From an uncultured Prevotella sp. (GTDB lineage: Bacteria; Bacteroidota; Bacteroidia; Bacteroidales; Bacteroidaceae), in the NCBI GenBank assembly GCA_934217675.1, contig CAKQCV010000001.1, forward strand, positions 62,001-126,000: a stretch of DNA of 64,000 nt. Reading direction: 5' to 3'. The translations under genes and the position numbers were made by a program. The notes beneath the pieces were generated by a model, which worked only from the letters and a program-made list of their open reading frames with translations, was not told the DNA's origin and ran no database searches. Shown here piece after piece: positions 57,678 through 64,000 of this stretch. Numbering within the stretch: position 1 is the stretch's first letter; the number at the start of each line of letters is the position of its first letter.

Positions 57678-59042
57678 ATGGATAAAGAAAACATTTTATC
57701 AAGAATAAACAAAATGTCAAATGAAGAACTTATAGATTTGGCGTATGTCACTTCAAACGTTGAGTTGCTTAACATATTGGCAGAAGATGAAAACAAATAT
57801 GTTCGTGAAGGGGTTGCTAAAAATAAAAATACATCACCAGAAGCACTGGGAAAACTCGCAACAGATAATGAGTGGTGGTATATTCGATATTCTGTTGCAC
57901 GGAACGAAAACACAAAGTCAGAAACGCTCATAACGCTCGCTTATAATAATGAAATAGAAATACAATGCGCTGTTGCGAGTAATAAAAACACACCCACAGA
58001 GATATTGACAAGACTTGCAAAAAGCAAAGATGTAGGTATTTGCTCTGAGGTTGCGGCAAATATAAAAGCAACACCTGAAATACTGTCAGTATTTGCTAAA
58101 AATAATAACTGGCGTATCCGTGAGTCTGTTGCAAATAATAAGAGCGCATCTTCTAAAGTGTTGATAAAGCTCTCTGAAGATGAAGACAGACGGGTTCGTG
58201 TAGCTGTTGCTTGTAACGAAAATACACCTATTAAAGCACTTGAAGCTCTTGCAGATGATGAAGATGTAGTTGTTCGTCAAGGTGTTGCTAAAAACGACAA
58301 TACACCGCCTTACTTACTCACAAAGCTTGCTGTAGATAAGGAAGAAAGGGTTCGTAAGGCTGTAGCAAATAACGAGAATACATTTGCCGATGTACTTACA
58401 ACTCTTGCTTACGATAAAAACTGGAATATTCGTGGTGCAGTAGCTTCTCATTCAAACGCTTCATCAGAGATACTTTCATTACTTTCAGAAGATGAAGATA
58501 CGCTTGTTCGTAGTAATGTTGCTACGAACAAAAACACACTACCAGAAACACTCATAAAACTTTCTACAGACAAAGAACATTTTGTACGCAGAGAAGTCGC
58601 CAACAATGTAAATGTACCTAATGATATACTTGTAGGACTTGCTGAAGACGAATGTTCGGAAGTTCGTGGCAATGTTGCAAGTAACATTACCGCAACATCA
58701 GAGTTGCTTACTATGCTTGCAAAAGATGCTAATTGGAATGTACGTTGGGCTGTTGCGACAAATACAAATACACCTGCCGCTGTACTTGAATTGCTTGCGA
58801 AAGACGAAAATTGGGAAGTTTGTAGAGCTGTTGCAGGTAATCCGAATACTCCGTCAAAGGCTCTTGAACTGCTTGCAAATGACATTGATGAAGATGTGAA
58901 GATTGATATTATATATAATAAAAACACTCCTGTTGAGCTACTTACAAAACTCGCACAGTTCCCAAAAGTTTACATTAGTGAAAGAGCAAACAACGTTCTT
59001 ACAGAACGTAAAGTAAGAACTTACAACAAAGAAGGAAGATAA
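57678..59042 (+). CDS. LRV-repeat protein, about fifteen units
   Basis: The longest LRV paralog, 454 residues, subfamily B (MDKENILSRINKMSNEELIDL), with about fifteen 24-residue units and the cap SERANNVLTERKVRTYNKEGR. The N-terminus matches those at 45312 and 53255, so its length comes from added repeat units. The tail is a Gly-Arg variant. Confidence 0.9.
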   Translation: MDKENILSRINKMSNEELIDLAYVTSNVELLNILAEDENKYVREGVAKNKNTSPEALGKLATDNEWWYIRYSVARNENTKSETLITLAYNNEIEIQCAVASNKNTPTEILTRLAKSKDVGICSEVAANIKATPEILSVFAKNNNWRIRESVANNKSASSKVLIKLSEDEDRRVRVAVACNENTPIKALEALADDEDVVVRQGVAKNDNTPPYLLTKLAVDKEERVRKAVANNENTFADVLTTLAYDKNWNIRGAVASHSNASSEILSLLSEDEDTLVRSNVATNKNTLPETLIKLSTDKEHFVRREVANNVNVPNDILVGLAEDECSEVRGNVASNITATSELLTMLAKDANWNVRWAVATNTNTPAAVLELLAKDENWEVCRAVAGNPNTPSKALELLANDIDEDVKIDIIYNKNTPVELLTKLAQFPKVYISERANNVLTERKVRTYNKEGR

Positions 59043-59054
59043 TAACAATAAAAT

Positions 59055-59081
59055 CACTTCCTTCCCACTGGAACGGAAGTG
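59055..59081 (+). terminator. Cassette terminator, partly degenerate
   Basis: CACTTCC...GGAAGTG outer stem kept, inner pairs partly lost, followed by ATTTTGTCG. Confidence 0.7.
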
Positions 59082-59090
59082 ATTTTGTCG

Positions 59091-59112
59091 TGTTGCTTTT
59101 TGACCTATAAAT
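59091..59112 (+). promoter_or_regulatory. Class II promoter/operator, divergent copy
   Basis: TTGCT-TTTTG-ACCTA followed by TAAATA. The spacing is kept although several bases differ; it lies 42 bases before the 59154 start. Confidence 0.5.
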
Positions 59113-59153
59113 ATAATGAAGCAAAAAAATTCTTTTAAAGGACGGAATCTATT

Positions 59154-59432
59154 ATGGATAAAGAAATGAACAAACAAAGTTTGAAAGAATCTTTGAGCAT
59201 TTTATCAACTAATGAACGTTTAAATTTAGCTTTAAACACCTATTTTGTAGAAATACTCGAAGTGTTTTCTGAAGACGAAGACTGGCAAATCCGTGCTTGT
59301 GTTGCTAATAACCCTCACACGCCTTCTTCCATTCTTTTTAAACTAAAAACAGATGATGCCGATTCTGTAAAATATACGGCAGAAAAAGCACTTTCTGAAC
59401 GCAAATCAAGCAAATATGACATAGATAGATAA
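59154..59432 (+). CDS. Minimal LRV protein, one unit plus cap
   Basis: A 92-residue protein with a subfamily C-like start, a single clear LRV unit (EDWQIRACVANNPHTPSSIL) and the standard cap KYTAEKALSERKSSKYDIDR. It is either a decayed paralog that lost its inner units or a minimal functional form; cap and tail are intact, so it is not simply cut off. Confidence 0.8.
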   Translation: MDKEMNKQSLKESLSILSTNERLNLALNTYFVEILEVFSEDEDWQIRACVANNPHTPSSILFKLKTDDADSVKYTAEKALSERKSSKYDIDR

Positions 59433-59437
59433 CAATT

Positions 59438-59453
59438 GCCGTTACTCAACGGC
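59438..59453 (+). terminator. Short hairpin after the minimal LRV gene
   Basis: GCCGTT/AACGGC stem with a 4-base loop and only a weak T-rich tail. It replaces the usual cassette terminator. Confidence 0.4.
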
Positions 59454-59466
59454 GTGACGTTTCTTA

Positions 59467-59488
59467 TGTGGTTAAATGAACTATAAAT
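59467..59488 (+). promoter_or_regulatory. Class II promoter/operator
   Basis: TGGTT-AAATG-AACTA followed by TAAATA; 38 bases before the 59526 start. Confidence 0.6.
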
Positions 59489-59525
59489 AAAGTAAGAACA
59501 ATCTCTATCGGAAAGGAGCATTAAA

Positions 59526-60680
59526 ATGCAAAAAATAATTAGCAATTGGAAAGAATTTAGCAACGGCAATTTGTTTGATGAAGGTGGAGTTTTGATAAAG
59601 CATCTTTATCCTTCAAACTTAGTAGAAAATGCTCCTGCACTTTTAAATTTCTATCAAGTATTTGAAGTTGTCAAAGACGAAGACAATATCAAATATGGAT
59701 TTAAAGGTGTTTACATTACTCATAACGGAGAAGATGCCGCAGATATAGCAAACGAACTTTATAAGCGTTCAAATAAGAATTGCACTAACATAGAAACATA
59801 CGGCAATAAGCCTGTGACAGAAAAAAATAATGATTTTAGAATAACGGATAGGCAGTTGAACAATTGGCTTGCTGAAATCGGTTATGATAGAGCAGTGGTA
59901 AAAGAGGAAGAATATACAATGAAAGAGTTCGGAAACGTCACTTGTCAAAACGAAATGACTTTTTATGATGAGTTGAATAAACAATGGGCTGTGCGCTTTG
60001 AATTGAAGTGTGAATTAAACGCTATTATTGAACTATTGGAACGTGCTAATGAAGCATATTCTATTTATTCTATTGAGGGTTGTTCAAACGCTTTTGATTA
60101 TATTCCTTTTTGCAAGAACATAAGTCCTTGCATTGATTTTACTAAAAGCAGTGACGGTACTCTTAATGTCAGTTTGCTGTTAAATATTGTAGATAAAATT
60201 GGGAATTGTCAATTAAATCATTATTTAGCTATAACGCCAAGTGAGGCAAGTCTTCTTTACGGTAAAGCAGACCAGTATCTGCAAAATATAAATCGTGAAC
60301 AGGGAAGTGCTTATACGATTGATTCTCTTATTGATGATTCATCTCTCGTTAAATCAATTGATATTTACAAATCAACTCCTAATGGAGTTGCACAATATAC
60401 CGATATTCCTGATGACAAAAATGTATATCTGAATGTTAAAGGAATTGTCGGTGTGCCTCTCTCTGCAAAAGAAGAAAAATATCTGGTATATTACGAAGAC
60501 ATCAACCGCAATAAACTTTATTATGCTTGCACAAGCAAGCTTGATGAGTTTAGCAATTTTCAGAAGAATGGCTTCTGCATAGTGAACAATCCTTTAAAAT
60601 CATATTCACTTGACGATTTACAGAGAATTATAAGTAGAGCAGAAAGAGGAAATACCTCGTTAAATATAGAAATTGCTTAA
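59526..60680 (+). CDS. Hypothetical protein, paralog of the 60767 product
   Basis: A 384-residue soluble protein. Its first 270 residues are paralogous to the 60767-61639 protein: NDFRITDRQLNNWLAEIGYD against DDFRVTERQLNKWLFQLDY, and similar NWKEFSNGNLF / VASFWDNGG starts, plus the C-terminal HYLAITPSEASLLYGKADQYL module. It has an extra 110-residue end and lacks the common tail (NIEIA). Function unknown. Confidence 0.7.
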   Translation: MQKIISNWKEFSNGNLFDEGGVLIKHLYPSNLVENAPALLNFYQVFEVVKDEDNIKYGFKGVYITHNGEDAADIANELYKRSNKNCTNIETYGNKPVTEKNNDFRITDRQLNNWLAEIGYDRAVVKEEEYTMKEFGNVTCQNEMTFYDELNKQWAVRFELKCELNAIIELLERANEAYSIYSIEGCSNAFDYIPFCKNISPCIDFTKSSDGTLNVSLLLNIVDKIGNCQLNHYLAITPSEASLLYGKADQYLQNINREQGSAYTIDSLIDDSSLVKSIDIYKSTPNGVAQYTDIPDDKNVYLNVKGIVGVPLSAKEEKYLVYYEDINRNKLYYACTSKLDEFSNFQKNGFCIVNNPLKSYSLDDLQRIISRAERGNTSLNIEIA

Positions 60681-60766
60681 AGAAAACAAGTCGGAAATCT
60701 CACTGACATTGGATAATTGATTGTTTACATAATGTTATTTGGCAAAGGAAGAAAGGTAAGAAGAAT

Positions 60767-61639
60767 ATGGGAAAAACTATGACAACGTGCAATTGGCACA
60801 ACTACGGTGATGTAGCATCGTTTTGGGACAATGGCGGTATTATCATACGGCAAGCATTTAATAATAGCGAAACAAGAAGGCTACCTGAACTACAGAGCCT
60901 TTATGAAGTGTTCGAGCTTGCTCGTAATAAAAGCGGTCAACATATTGCTTATAGCGGTATCGTGCAGGCAAACCGCAACGAATCAGAGAAAGATATTGTT
61001 GACAGAATAAGTCGTAATTGGATAAACGATTGTATGTATTATACAACTTACTGTCAAAATTCCGATGACTTTCGTGTTACGGAAAGACAGTTGAACAAGT
61101 GGTTGTTTCAGTTAGATTACTGTATTGGTATGAAATCTGAAAAAGAATACGCATCATATCTGTTTGACGACTGTTCGTTTGATAACATTGACATCTTCTA
61201 CGACAAGACAACAGCAAAAATGACTGCACGATTTAATATGAATGTCACCGATAAACTCAGAAATGAGTTAATTGAAAGAGCAAATGAAGATTACGGTATT
61301 TACAATCAGTACGGGAAAAATAATATTTATGATTTCCTTGATTATATGAAAGGAGTAACAACCTCAGTTGACATCTACAAAGACACCAACGATAAGCTAA
61401 AAATGTTTATCAATGTTGCTTTTTATGACAGAAGCGGTTATTGCATCTTTAATCGTCCTGTAAATTTAACAGACGAGGAAGTAGCTGTTTTGTATAAAAA
61501 AGCTAATCAGTTTCTCGAACTGTGTAACAAAACTTACAATACGCATTATTCAATGCGTAATCTCGTTTCTAATAACAACGAAGATTATCATAAGCCACCC
61601 ACAAAGCCTACAAAAAGGCACGATAATTTTGAAAGATAA
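60767..61639 (+). CDS. Hypothetical protein, paralog of the 59526 product, ending FER
   Basis: A 290-residue soluble protein paralogous to the upstream 59526 product over nearly its whole length, including the RQLNKWL segment near residues 108-114 and the FNRPVNLTDEEVAVLYKKANQFL module near residue 240. It ends TKRHDNFER, a basic Glu-Arg tail. The start has AGAAAGG. No class II site lies between it and the previous gene, so they probably share a promoter. It is followed closely by two small genes and the PARP gene. Confidence 0.7.
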   Translation: MGKTMTTCNWHNYGDVASFWDNGGIIIRQAFNNSETRRLPELQSLYEVFELARNKSGQHIAYSGIVQANRNESEKDIVDRISRNWINDCMYYTTYCQNSDDFRVTERQLNKWLFQLDYCIGMKSEKEYASYLFDDCSFDNIDIFYDKTTAKMTARFNMNVTDKLRNELIERANEDYGIYNQYGKNNIYDFLDYMKGVTTSVDIYKDTNDKLKMFINVAFYDRSGYCIFNRPVNLTDEEVAVLYKKANQFLELCNKTYNTHYSMRNLVSNNNEDYHKPPTKPTKRHDNFER

Positions 61640-61657
61640 CGAAAGGAATAAACACTT

Positions 61658-61942
61658 ATGACAAATTGGCAATTTATCGAACAGCTTCCTGCTGAAAAGC
61701 AACGGGAATGTTTAAAACAATATAACGAACACCCTTTATCACATTACATTGATTGGGGAGCTTTTTATGACAGTGAAGACGGTAATGAAATGCACTTCCT
61801 AAAATATCTGCGAATTATGAAAGACGAATTTGACAACAGCTACTATGTTCTTGAAGAACACAAAGAAAAAGATAAGGTTGTTTCTTATGTCTATAGCATA
61901 ATTGATAACGCTTTTGCTACTATAACTCACGATGAGAGGTAA
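61658..61942 (+). CDS. Small hypothetical protein ending DER, ahead of the PARP gene
   Basis: A 94-residue protein beginning TNWQFIEQLPAEKQRECLKQ, acidic, with no recognised family. It ends ATITHDER, encoded GAG AGG, so the stop overlaps the ribosome binding site of the PARP gene 5 bases away. Its place suggests a partner or immunity protein for the PARP; inference only. Confidence 0.65.
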   Translation: MTNWQFIEQLPAEKQRECLKQYNEHPLSHYIDWGAFYDSEDGNEMHFLKYLRIMKDEFDNSYYVLEEHKEKDKVVSYVYSIIDNAFATITHDER

Positions 61943-61947
61943 AAACT

Positions 61948-63639
61948 ATGAAAGATTATGCTTATCTTCTGTTTGTTGATGAAATAAACAATCATAACAA
62001 ATATTATGAAATCACTCTTAACGATGATAATTCTATAGACGTGAATTACGGTCGTGTTGGCAACACTCCCGCTTATCATCACTATGAAGCGCACGAAAAG
62101 CAATTTCACGTTCTGAAATCTGTAAAGGAAGCCAAAGGCTATAAAGATGTTACAGCTTTGCATTCCGTAAAAACGGCATCTAATGCAATGGCAAAAAGCG
62201 AAGAACTTGACTATAAACCAGTTGAAGACACAAAAATAAACAATCTTATCGAAGAACTTATCACTTCTGCAAGAGAGTTTGTTAAAGTAAACTATACTGT
62301 CGGTGTTCAGGAAATCACTCCAAAGATGGTTTCTGAGGCAGAGAATGACCTGAATACTCTTATATCAATTGCACAGGACTCAAATGTCGCTCTTTGGCGG
62401 TTTAATGAACAATTAAAAGAATTGTTTGTAGATATTCCTCGCCGCATGGGTGATGTTGGTTGCTACCTTGCAAAGACGAGTGCAGATTTTTCAAGGATTA
62501 TTGAGCGTGAGCGTGATATGCTTGATAACATTAAAGGTCAAGTGAATACTATTGTTGCACCTTCACAAGACAACTCACAGAAAAAGGATACTACAGTTCT
62601 CGATGCTTATGGTCTTTCTGTTTCTCCTGTTACATACGAAGAAGAAGACCAGATTTTATCACATTTGGGTAAAGATTATGGTGGTCTTGATGTAGACCGC
62701 CGTTATGTTACCGCTTACAAAGTGGAGAACTCAGCAACAAGAAAAGCATACGAAGAGTTTAAAGCGACACATCAAATTTCTCGCCGTGACTGTAAGCTCT
62801 TTTATCACGGAAGCAAAGTAGAGAACTGGTGGAGCATTATGAAGACAGGCTTGTCATTAAACCCGAATGCCTCTGTAACAGGAAAAATGTTCGGTAACGG
62901 TCTTTATTTTGCAAGTGATTGCCGTAAGTCTTTAAACTATATGGATACAAAAAGTTCTCATTGGAACAACGGTAAACGTGATAGCGGCTATATGGCAATA
63001 TATTCGGTTGCTTTAGGCAAATGCTACGAACCTTACAATGCTTTGTATTCTTCTTTTAACAAAAAAGACCTTCCTAACGGTTGCTTATCTGTTTATGCTG
63101 ATAAACGGAAAACAGGCTTACAGAATGACGAATACGTTGTTTACGACCAAGCTCAGTGTACAATCAAATATTTGGTTGAAATGAAAGATTATAATTGCCG
63201 TAATAAGTATTACAATCTTGACCGCCGAGCATTTAGTAATGCTTTTAAAACTTCTTTATCTTCATTGAAAAAGACGAAAAACTCTTATGAAGCAGAGGTA
63301 TTGGTTGACAATCTTTCAGACTCTGCAAGCAAAGAATTTTATGACAAGATTTCTCGTGACTATGATTTCAAGAACTGCTATATTAAGTACAATCCTCGTT
63401 CTGATAATGTCGTTTTTTCTTTTAAAGGCTATGACGGAACTACGACTGTTTGTGACGGCAACTATTTAACTGCCGATGATAAAGCATTCTTATGCCGTGA
63501 ATTTAAAAAAGCGTATGTACTCAGCGAACAGGATTGGGCGAATTTAAATGAAGAAGCCAAATGCTTAGAAAGCGGCAAAACAATAGCAAAACCTTTAGCA
63601 GAAACGGAAAAACGTCATCGGAATCAATTGTCACGTTGA
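61948..63639 (+). CDS. WGR-domain poly(ADP-ribose) polymerase
   Basis: A 563-residue protein with a complete PARP. Residues about 1-75 form a WGR domain (LNDDNSIDVNYGRVGNTPAYH). Residues 85-200 are helical like the PARP regulatory domain. The catalytic domain runs from about 270 to 415: LFYHGSKVENWWSIMKTGL near 287 supplies His, GNGLYFASD near 318 supplies Tyr, and LQNDEYVVYDQAQCTIKYLV near 394 supplies Glu, the H-Y-E triad of active PARPs. It should transfer ADP-ribose from NAD to DNA ends or proteins. Another 150 residues follow, ending KRHRNQLSR, a basic variant of the common tail. Bacterial PARPs are rare and mostly on mobile or accessory DNA. Confidence 0.9.
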   Translation: MKDYAYLLFVDEINNHNKYYEITLNDDNSIDVNYGRVGNTPAYHHYEAHEKQFHVLKSVKEAKGYKDVTALHSVKTASNAMAKSEELDYKPVEDTKINNLIEELITSAREFVKVNYTVGVQEITPKMVSEAENDLNTLISIAQDSNVALWRFNEQLKELFVDIPRRMGDVGCYLAKTSADFSRIIERERDMLDNIKGQVNTIVAPSQDNSQKKDTTVLDAYGLSVSPVTYEEEDQILSHLGKDYGGLDVDRRYVTAYKVENSATRKAYEEFKATHQISRRDCKLFYHGSKVENWWSIMKTGLSLNPNASVTGKMFGNGLYFASDCRKSLNYMDTKSSHWNNGKRDSGYMAIYSVALGKCYEPYNALYSSFNKKDLPNGCLSVYADKRKTGLQNDEYVVYDQAQCTIKYLVEMKDYNCRNKYYNLDRRAFSNAFKTSLSSLKKTKNSYEAEVLVDNLSDSASKEFYDKISRDYDFKNCYIKYNPRSDNVVFSFKGYDGTTTVCDGNYLTADDKAFLCREFKKAYVLSEQDWANLNEEAKCLESGKTIAKPLAETEKRHRNQLSR

Positions 63640-63656
63640 CAATTCACAAATAGAAA

Positions 63657-63683
63657 CACTTCCGTTCCACTGGAGCGGAAGTG
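63657..63683 (+). terminator. Cassette terminator
   Basis: CACTTCCG...CGGAAGTG hairpin with a CCA-CTGG centre. The usual T tract is missing (followed by TTATGTGAC), so it may act less well or only as the conserved boundary. Confidence 0.7.
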
Positions 63684-63686
63684 TTA

Positions 63687-63708
63687 TGTGACTTACTGGT
63701 ACATAAAT
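63687..63708 (+). promoter_or_regulatory. Class II promoter/operator, divergent copy
   Basis: TGACT-TACTG-GTACA followed by TAAATT, 42 bases before the 63750 start. Confidence 0.55.
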
Positions 63709-63749
63709 TAAATGTAAAAAACAATTTGTTTTCAGAAAGGATAAACAAT

Positions 63750-64000
63750 ATGAAATTCACAATAGATTTAAACAAATTATCTTATGAAACAAAAATAGCA
63801 TTGACTAAAGACGAACAAACCTCTCCCGAACTTCTTGTAGCTCTTGCAAATGATGCTTCAGAAAAAATTCGTTCAAATGTTGCAGTAAACAAGAATACAC
63901 CTGTAGAAAAGCTTATTGTGCTTGCCAGTGATGAAACTTGGTGGGTTCGTAAAGCTGTTGCTTTCAATCCTAATGTTCCTGTTGAAATACTCTCATTTCT
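63750..64000 (+). CDS. LRV-repeat protein, cut by window edge
   Basis: Subfamily A start (MKFTIDLNKLSYETKIALTKD) followed by LRV units (KIRSNVAVNKNTPVEKLIVLA, WVRKAVAFNPNVPVEIL). It runs off the window after 83 codons. The leader matches those at 42779 and 43542. Confidence 0.88.
   Translation, partial: MKFTIDLNKLSYETKIALTKDEQTSPELLVALANDASEKIRSNVAVNKNTPVEKLIVLASDETWWVRKAVAFNPNVPVEILSF

Noticed and set aside
41909..58927. Many long open frames on the minus strand opposite the LRV genes, some Ser/Ala-rich and repetitive.
   Set aside because: They mirror the repeat periodicity and codon use of the plus-strand LRV genes, lack ribosome binding sites, and would overlap fully. They are antisense shadows.
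46268..61942. The Glu-Arg ends as a pure by-product of stop codons overlapping GAAAGG ribosome binding sites.
   Set aside because: This explains several tightly spaced genes (46268, 47082, 51046, 51381, 61658) but not tagged genes followed by terminators or using CGG, CGA or AGA codons, nor the tagged minus-strand genes.
1..64000. A complete CRISPR-Cas, restriction-modification or retron system.
   Set aside because: No Cas, methyltransferase, restriction enzyme or reverse transcriptase motif was found in any translated gene.

Overview
The window is an AT-rich piece of a large Firmicutes mobile element. The AG-rich ribosome binding sites, near-consensus sigma-A promoters, Gram-positive-type conjugation machine (PrgI, VirB4/TrsE-like and VirD4-like proteins) and many variant leucine-rich-repeat genes suggest a gut clostridium, perhaps Ruminococcus-like. 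The taxon is an inference. I see no rRNA, complete tRNA, integrase or chromosomal housekeeping genes, so a conjugative megaplasmid or a large integrative element both fit.

The window has two arms that diverge from a strand switch near 37.1-37.2 kb. The left arm (1-37.1 kb, minus strand) holds, read in its own direction: a winged-helix regulator or replication-like gene, topoisomerase III, a MobV-type relaxase, VirB4, a sigma-region-2-like protein, a degenerate GGDEF protein, a 1901-residue membrane protein, VirD4, a VirB6-like protein, PrgI, a small pilin/Maff2-like protein, several lipoproteins and membrane proteins, and an SSB-like protein with an Asn/Gly/Tyr-rich tail. Towards position 1 come phage-like accessory genes (YopX family, zinc ribbons, metallophosphoesterase, HD hydrolase, HEPN) and two related CRISPR-like repeat arrays. 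One array sits in its own roughly 0.58 kb transcription unit.

The right arm (37.2-64 kb, plus strand) is an accessory cassette region. It carries ten complete genes, and one cut by the window edge, for proteins built from about 24-residue LRV (variant leucine-rich) repeats. They are mixed with operons for a BspA-like LRR protein, a P-loop ATPase, large unrecognised proteins, a HAD phosphatase, a YdjM-like membrane protein and a complete WGR-PARP ADP-ribosyltransferase. Most cassettes are bounded by a conserved hairpin terminator and a conserved promoter/operator.

Three signals cut across both arms. (1) About twenty copies of a dyad, TGGYT-N5-AACCA-like, lie between candidate -35 and -10 hexamers upstream of operons. 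(2) Perfect TTGACA-N17-TATAAT promoters with a shared GCAT...ATGC dyad serve left-arm accessory genes and the CRISPR-like RNA. (3) At least 17 otherwise unrelated proteins, including the relaxase, end in the residues Glu-Arg, and about ten more end in near variants. The membrane and secreted conjugation components do not. One testable reading is that the tag is a translocation signal shared by the relaxase and a large set of accessory effectors. A degradation or docking tag is an alternative. I regard this tag, together with the LRV cassettes and the CRISPR-like RNA, as the most likely undescribed biology here.
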